A DNA stretch of 64,000 nt from Hordeum vulgare subsp. vulgare (Eukaryota > Streptophyta > Magnoliopsida > Poales > Poaceae): NCBI RefSeq assembly GCF_904849725.1, contig NC_058524.1, positions 510,368,263-510,432,262 of the forward strand, written 5' to 3'. Position 1 is the first letter of the stretch. Every line of letters begins with the position of its first letter. Positions 56,439 to 64,000 of this stretch are shown in pieces. The notes under the pieces are model-generated. The model was not told where the DNA came from and searched no databases. It saw nothing but the letters and a program-made list of their open reading frames with translations. A program made the translations under genes and the position numbers.

Positions 56439-59400
56439 ACTCCATACTTTTTGTGTGTTCAAAATGCACCACTCAAAGGCACATCACAAAATTTCAACAA
56501 TTTCTAACTTCATTTGGTATTCTTCGTGCATTTACTTAATTTTTTTTGAGCTAGTTGACCCTGAAATTGAAAAGCACTAGAAATGAACTCTGAAAATGTT
56601 GAAAGTTGGCATGCTATCATCATTTCACCCACATAGAATCTGTTAAAAAGTTGAGAGGGCTACGACAAAAACTGGATGCACTTCGTGTACAAAACGGACA
56701 ATCTCTCTCGAAGTATCAGGGTTTCGAACGAGAACTCATCTCTTACAAAGGGATTTCATTTTTTTGAACTTATTTGAATCCAAACTTTTTGTGTGTTCAA
56801 AATGCACCATTCAAATGCACATCACAAAATTTCAACAATTTCTAACTTCATTTGGTATATTTCGTGCATTTACTTATTTTTTGAGCTAGTTGACCCTGAA
56901 ATTGAAAACCACTACAAATGAACTCTGAAAATGTTGAAAGTTGGCATGCTATCATCATTTCACCCACATAGCATGTGTTAAAAAGTTGAGAGGGCTACGA
57001 CAAAAATTGGATGCACTTCGTGTACAAAACGGACAATCTCTCTCGAAGTATCAGGGTTTCGAACGAGAACTCATCTCTTACAAAGGGATTTCATTTTTTT
57101 GAACTTATTTGAACTCCATACTTTTTGTGTGTTCAAAATGCACCATTCAAAGGCACATCACAAAATTTCAACAATTTGTGACTTCATTTGGTATTCTTCG
57201 TGCATTTACTTATTTTTTTTGAGCTAGTTGACCCTGAAATTAAAAAGCACTACAAATGAATTCTGAAAATGTTGAAAGTTGGCATGCTATCATCATTTCA
57301 CCCACATAGCATGTGTTAAAAATTTGAGAGGGCTACGACAAAAACTGGATGCACTTCGTGTACAAAACGGACAATCTCTCTCGAAGTATCAAGGTTTCGA
57401 ACGAGAACTCATCTCTAACAAAGGGATTTCATTTTTTTGAACTTATTTGAACTCCAGACTTTTTGTGTGTTCAAAATGCACCATTCAAAGGCACATCACA
57501 AAATTTCAACAATTTCTAACTTCATTTGGTATATTTCGTGCATTTACTTATTTTTTGAGCTAGTTGACCCTGAAATTGAAAACCACTACAAATGAACTCT
57601 GAAAATGTTGAAAGTTGGCATGCTATCATCATTTCACCCACATAGCATGTGTTAAAAAGTTGAGAGGGCTACGACAAAAACTGGATGCACTTCGTGTACA
57701 AAACGGACAATCTCTCTCGAAGTATCAGGGTTTCGAACGAGAACTCATCTCTTACAAAGGGATTTCATTTTTTTGAACTTATTTGAACTCCATACTTTTT
57801 GTGTGTTCAAAATGCACCATTCAAATGCACATCACAAAATTTCAACAATTTGTGACTTCATTTGGTATTCTTCATGCATTTACTTATTTTTTTTGAGCTA
57901 GTTGACCCTGAAATTAAAAAGCACTACAAATGAACTCTGAAAATGTTGAAAGTTGGCATGCTATCATCATTTCACCCACATAGCATGTGTTAAAAAGTTG
58001 AGAGGGCTACGACAAAAACTGGATGCACTTCGTGTACAAAACGGACAATCTCTCTCGAAGTATCAGGGTTTCGAACGAGAACTCATCTCTTACAAAGGGA
58101 TTTCATTTTTTTGAACTTATTTGAACTCCAGAATTTTTGTGTGTTCAAAATGAACCATTCAAAGGCACATCGAAAAATTTCAACAATTTCTAGCTTCATT
58201 TGGTATATTTCGTGCATTTACTTATTTTTTGAGCTAGTTGACCCTGAAATTGAAAACCACTACAAATGAACTCTGAAAATATTGAAAGTTGGCATGATAT
58301 CATCATTTCACCCACATAGCATGTGTTAAAAAGTTGAGAGGGCTACGACAAAAGCTGGATGCACTTCGTGTACAAAACGGACAATCTCTCTCGAAGTATC
58401 AGGGTTTCGATCGAGAACTCATCTCTTACAAAGGGATTTCATTTTTTTGAACTTATTTGAACTCCATACTTTTTGTGTGTTCAAAATGCACCATTCAAAG
58501 GCACATCACAAAATTTCAACAATTTGTAACTTCATTTGGTATTCTTCGTGCATTTACTTATTTTTTTTGAGCTAGTTGACCCTGAAATTAAAAAGCACTA
58601 CAAATGAACTCTGAAAATGTTGAAAGTTGGCATGCTATCATCATTTCACCCACATAGCATGTGTTAAAAAGTTGAGAGGGCTACGACAAAAATTGAATGC
58701 ACTTCGTGTACAAAACGGACAATCTCTCTCGAAGTATCAGGGTTTCGAACGAGAACTCATCTCTTACAAAGGGATTTCATTTTTTTGAACTTATTTGAAC
58801 TCCAGACTTTTTGTCTGTTCAAAATGCACCATTCAAAGGCACATCACAAAATTTCAACAATTTCTAACTTCATTTGGTATATTTCGTGCATTTACTTATT
58901 TTTTGAGCTAGTTGACCCTGAAATTGAAAACCACTACAAATGAACTCTGAAAATGTTGAAAGTTGGCATGATGTCATCATTTCACCCACATAGCATGTGT
59001 TAAAAAGTTGAGAGGGCTACGACAAAAACTGGATGCACTTCGTGTACAAAACGGACAATCTCTCTCGAAGTATCAGGGTTTCGAACGAGAACTCATCTCT
59101 TACAGAGGGATTTCATTTTTTTGAACTTATTTGAACTCCATACTTTTTGTGTGTTCAAAATGCACCATTCAAATGCACATCACAAAAGTTCAACAATTTG
59201 TGACTTCATTTGGTATTCTTCGTGCATTTACTTATTTTTTTTGAGCTAGTTGACCCTGAAATTAAAAAGCACTACAAATGAACTCTGAAAATGTTGAAAG
59301 TTGGCCTGCTATCATCATTTCACCCACATAGCATGTGTTAAAAAGTTGAGAGGGCTACGACAAAAACTGGATGCACTTCGTGTACAAAACGGACAATCTC

Positions 59401-62400
59401 TCTCGAAGTATCAGGGTTTCGAACGAGAACTCATCTCTTAGAAAGGGATTTCATTTTTTTGAACTTATTTGAACTCCAGAATTTTTGTGTGTTCAAAATG
59501 AACCATTCAAAGGCACATCACAAAATTTCAACAATTTCTAACTTCATTTGGTATATTTCGTGCATTTACTTATTTTTTGAGCTAGTTGACCCTGAAATTG
59601 AAAACCACTACAAATGAACTCTGAAAATGTTGAAAGTTGGCATGCTATCATCATTTCACCCACATAGAATGTGTTAAAAAGTTGAGAGGGCTACGACAAA
59701 ATCTGGATGCACTTCGTGTACAAAACGGACAATCTCTCTCGAAGTATCAGGGTTTCGAACGAGAACTCATCTCTTACAAAGGGATTTCATTTTTTTGAAC
59801 TTATTTGAACTCCATACTTTTTGTGTGTTCAAAATGCACCATTCAAATGCACATCACAAAATTTCAACAATTTGTGACTTCATTTGGTATTCTTCATGCA
59901 TTTACTTATTTTTTTTGAGCTAGTTGACCCTGAAATTAAAAAGCACTACAAATGAACTCTGAAAATGTTGAAAGTTGGCATGCTATCAACATTTCACCCA
60001 CATAGCATGTGTTAAAAAGTTGAGAGGGCTACGACAAAAACTGGATGCACTTCGTGTACAAAACGGACAATCTCTCTCGAAGTATCAGGGTTTCGAACGA
60101 GAACTCATCTCTTACAAAGGGATTTCATTTTTTTGAACTTATTTGAACTCCAGAATTTTTGTGTGTTCAAAATGAACCATTCAAAGGCACATCGAAAAAT
60201 TTCAACAATTTCTAGCTTCATTTGGTATATTTCGTGCATTTACTTATTTTTTGAGCTAGTTGACCCTGAAATTGAAAACCACTACAAATGAACTCTGAAA
60301 ATGTTGAAAGTTGGCATGCTATCATCATTTCACCCACATAGCATGTGTTAAAAAGTTGAGAGGGCTACGACAAAAGCTGGATGCACTTCGTGTACAAAAC
60401 GGACAATCTCTCTCGAAGTATCAGGGTTTCGATCGAGAACTCATCTCTTACAAAGGGATTTCATTTTTTTGAACTTATTTGAACTCCATACTTTTTGTGT
60501 GTTCAAAATGCACCATTCAAAGGCACATCACAAAATTTCAACAATTTGTAACTTCATTTGGTATTCTTCGTGCATTTACTTATTTTTTTTGAGCTAGTTG
60601 ACCCTGAAATTAAAAAGCACTACAAATGAACTCTGAAAATGTTGAAAGTTGGCATGCTATCATCATTTCACCCACATAGCATGTGTTAAAAAGTTGAGAG
60701 GGCTACGACAAAAATTGAATGCACTTCGTGTACAAAACGGACAATCTCTCTCGAAGTATCAGGGTTTCGAACGAGAACTCATCTCTTACAAAGGGATTTC
60801 ATTTTTTTGAACTTATTTGAACTCCAGACTTTTTGTCTGTTCAAAATGCACCATTCAAAGGCACATCACAAAATTTCAACAATTTCTAACTTCATTTGGT
60901 ATATTTCGTGCATTTACTTATTTTTTGAGCTAGTTGACCCTGAAATTGAAAACCACTACAAATGAACTCTGAAAATGTTGAAAGTTGGCATGATGTCATC
61001 ATTTCACCCACATAGCATGTGTTAAAAAGTTGAGAGGGCTACGACAAAAACTGGATGCACTTCGTGTACAAAACGGACAATCTCTCTCGAAGTATCAGGG
61101 TTTCGAACGAGAACTCATCTCTTACAGAGGGATTTCATTTTTTTGAACTTATTTGAACTCCATACTTTTTGTGTGTTCAAAATGCACCATTCAAATGCAC
61201 ATCACAAAATTTCAACAATTTGTGACTTCATTTGGTATTCTTCGTGCATTTACTTATTTTTTTTGAGCTAGTTGACCCTGAAATTAAAAAGCACTACAAA
61301 TGAACTCTGAAAATGTTGAAAGTTGGCCTGCTATCATCATTTCACCCACATAGCATGTGTTAAAAAGTTGAGAGGGCTACGACAAAAACTGGATGCACTT
61401 CGTGTACAAAACGGACAATCTCTCTCGAAGTATCACAGTTTCGAACGAGAACTCATCTCTTACAAAGGGATTTCATTTTTTGAACTTATTTGAACTCCAG
61501 ACTTTTTGTGTGTTCAAAATGAACCATTCAAAGGCACATCGAAAAATTTCAACAATTTCTAGCTTCATTTGGTATATTTCATGCATTTACTTATTTTTTG
61601 AGCTAGTTGACCCTGAAATTGAAAACCACTACAAATGAACTCTGAAAATGTTGAAAGTTGGCATGCTATCATCATTTCACCCACATAGCATGTGTTAAAA
61701 AGTTGAGAGGGCTACGACAAAAACTGGATGCACTTCGTGTACAAAACGGACAATCTCTCTCGAAGTATCAGGGTTTCGAACGAGAACTCATCTCTTACAA
61801 AGGGATTTCATTTTTTTGAACTTATTTGAACTCCAGACTTTTTGTGTGTTCAAAATGCACCATTCAAAGGCACATCACAAAATTTCAACAATTTCTAACT
61901 TCATTTGGTTTATTTCGTGCATTTACTTATTTTTTGAGCTAGTTGACCCTGAAATTGAAAACCACTACACATAAACTCTGAAAATGTTGAAAGTTGGCAT
62001 GCTATCATCATTTCACCCACATAGCATGTGTTAAAAAGTTGAGAGGGCTACGACAAAAACTGGATGCACTTCGTGTACAAAACGGACAATCTCTCTCGAA
62101 GTATCAGGGTTTCGAACGAGAACTCATCTCTTACAAAGGGATTTCATTTTTTTGAACTTATTTGAACTCCATACTTTTTTTGTGTTCAAAATGCACCATT
62201 CAAATGCACATCACAAAATTTCAACAATTTGTGACTTCATTTGGTATTCTTCGTGCATTTACTTATTTTTTTTGAGCTAGTTGACCCTGAAATTAAAAAG
62301 CACTACAAATGAACTCTGAAAATGTTGAAAGTTGGCATGCTATTATCATTTCACCCACATAGCATCTGTTAAAAAGTTGAGAGGGCTACGACAAAAACTG

Positions 62401-64000
62401 GATGCACTTCGTGTACAAAACGGACAATCTCTCTCGAAGTATCAGGGTTTCGAACGAGAACTCATCTCTTACAAAGGGATTTCATTTTTTTGAACTTATT
62501 TGAACTCCGTACTTTTTGTGTGTTCAAAATGCACCATTCAAATGCACATCACAAAATTTCAACAATTTGTGACTTCATTTGGTATTCTTCGTGCATTTAC
62601 TTATTTTTTTTGAGCTAGTTGACCCTGAAATTAAAAAGCACTACAAATGAACTCTGAAAATGTTGAAAGTTGGCATGCTATCATCATTTCACCCACATAG
62701 CATGTGTTAAAAAGTTGAGATGGCTACGACAACAACTGGATGCACTTCGTGTACAAAACGGACAATCTCTCTCGAAGTATCAGGGTTTCGAACGAGAACT
62801 CATCTCTTACAAAGGGATTTCATTTTTTTGAACTTATTTGAACTCCAGACTTTTTGTGTGTTCAAAATGAACCATTCAAAGGCACATCGAAAAATTTCAA
62901 CAATTTCTTGCTTCATTTGGTATATTTCGTGCATTTACTTATTTTTTGAGCTAGTTGACCCTGAAATTGAAAACCACTACAAATAAACTCTGAAAATGTT
63001 GAAAGTTGGCATGCTACCATCATTTCACCCACATAGCATGTGTTAAAAAGTTGAGAGGGCTACGACAAAAACTGGATGCACTTCGTGTACAAAACGGACA
63101 ATCTCTCTCGAAGTATCAGGGTTTCGAACGAGAACTCATCTCTTACAAAGGGATTTCATTTTTTTGAACTTATTTGAACTCCAGACTTTTTGTGTGTTCA
63201 AAATGCACCATTCAAAGGCACATCACAAAATTTCAACAATTTGTGACTTCATTTGGTATTCTTCGTGCATTTACTTATTTTTTTTGAGCTAGTTGACCCT
63301 GAAATTAAAAAGCACTACAAATGAACTCTGAAAATGTTGAAAGTTGGCATGCTATCATCATTTCACCCACATAGCATCTGTTAAAAAGTTGAGAGGGCTA
63401 CGACAAAAACTGGATGCACTTCGTGTACAAAACGGACAATCTCTCTCGAAGTATCAGGGTTTCGAACGAGAACTCATCTCTTACAAAGGGATTTCATTTT
63501 TTTGAACTTATTTGAACTCCGTACTTTTTGTGTGTTCAAAATGCACCATTCAAATGCACATCACAAAATTTCAACAATTTGTGACTTCATTTGGTATTCT
63601 TCGTGCATTTACTTATTTTTTTTGAGCTAGTTGACCCTGAAATTAAAAAGCACTACAAATGAACTCTGAAAATGTTGAAAGTTGGCATGCTATCATCATT
63701 TCACCCACATAGCATGTGTTAAAAAGTTGAGATGGCTACGACAACAACTGGATGCACTTCGTGTACAAAACGGACAATCTCTCTCGAAGTATCAGGGTTT
63801 CGAACGAGAACTCATCTCTTACAAAGGGATTTCATTTTTTTGAACTTATTTGAACTCCAGACTTTTTGTGTGTTCAAAATGATCCATTCAAAGGCACATC
63901 GAAAAATTTCAACAATTTCTTGCTTCATTTGGTATATTTCGTGCATTTACTTATTTTTTGAGCTAGTTGACCCTGAAATTGAAAACCACTACAAATAAAC
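56439..64000 (-). repeat. Long ~337-bp tandem array with higher-order structure, >22 copies
   Basis: The marker AGAACTCATCTCTTACAAAG recurs at 56731, 57066, 57404, 57740, 58078, 58414, 58752, 59088, 59426 and so on to 63807. The spacing mostly alternates 338 and 336 bp. Two unit types differ in linked variants (TATTCTTCGTGC with AAATTAAAAAGCACT, versus TATATTTCGTGC with AAATTGAAAACCACT). Larger duplications lie on top of this. The array continues past the window end. Repeated short open frames (for example 62720-62986 and 63732-63998) are copies of the repeat and are not genes. Confidence 0.95.

Larger units (their letters stand above)
52957..64000 (-). mobile_element. CACTA element 2, inverted, 3' part only, internally deleted
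   Basis: The terminus CACTAGTGGGGACAGGGCC at 52957 matches the 3' end of element 1. Going right the order mirrors element 1 from its 3' end: subterminal hairpins, Ulp1 exons, hairpin cluster, 106-bp palindrome, 163-bp array, 338-bp array. The TnpD part and the 5' end would lie beyond 64000. About 4.3 kb relative to element 1 is missing at 54916/54917. Its TA tract is short and it lacks the Harbinger-like MITE. Confidence 0.93.

Noticed and set aside
61393..63998. Open frames of 81-88 codons near the right end
   Set aside because: They are copies of the tandem repeat unit, duplicated with the 1,012-bp block, with no protein family.

Overview
The window is nuclear DNA of a grass of the wheat/barley tribe (Triticeae). 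Almost all of it is transposable elements nested in one another. The tribe call rests on an LTR that I recognise by eye as BARE/WIS/Angela type, on CACTA elements with CTTTAGTCCCGG hairpin ends, and on Stowaway and Tourist-like MITEs. I see one plausible host gene: a small intronless DUF3511-family gene at 19958-20320.

Layout. (1) 1-874 is unassigned flank. (2) 875-15885 is a complete-length CACTA (En/Spm) element. It holds a broken TnpD-type (TNP2) transposase gene, a 338-bp tandem array set inside a 163-bp array, an internal promoter-like hairpin cluster, a purine-rich tract, a small decayed ORF, and a broken PTTA-type gene ending in a Ulp1-like protease domain. A Harbinger/Tourist-like insert lies near its 3' end. 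(3) 15886-20622 carries a Stowaway MITE, LINE debris and the DUF3511 gene. (4) 20625-49871 is one Stowaway MITE split by a stack of insertions. A 1.2-kb poly-A retroposon sits in the MITE. A tandem Ty1/copia array (LTR-internal-LTR-internal-LTR) sits in the retroposon. A solo BARE/Angela-like LTR sits in the first copia LTR. A young 14.3-kb Ty3/gypsy element on the minus strand sits in that solo LTR. (5) 49925-52790 is a LINE 3' fragment split by a Harbinger transposon. (6) 52957-64000 is the 3' part of a second, inverted CACTA of the same family. It has lost most of its PTTA gene and carries a much longer 338/336-bp array with higher-order structure, which runs off the window.

Function. All the mobile-element genes I could read through carry stops, frameshifts or deletions, so none looks autonomous. 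The second CACTA has a deleted second gene, and its TnpD region lies outside the window. The two CACTA copies and the two copia copies act as internal controls: comparing them dates a MITE insertion (empty versus filled site), defines a deletion, and shows which mutations are private to one copy.

Most unusual signals: the satellite-like higher-order repeat inside a CACTA element; the copia gag start codon lying in the LTR, with a possible in-frame 213-nt intron spanning the LTR/internal junction; the tandem copia structure; and the five-level nest. Family names were assigned by reading the sequence, without database searches.
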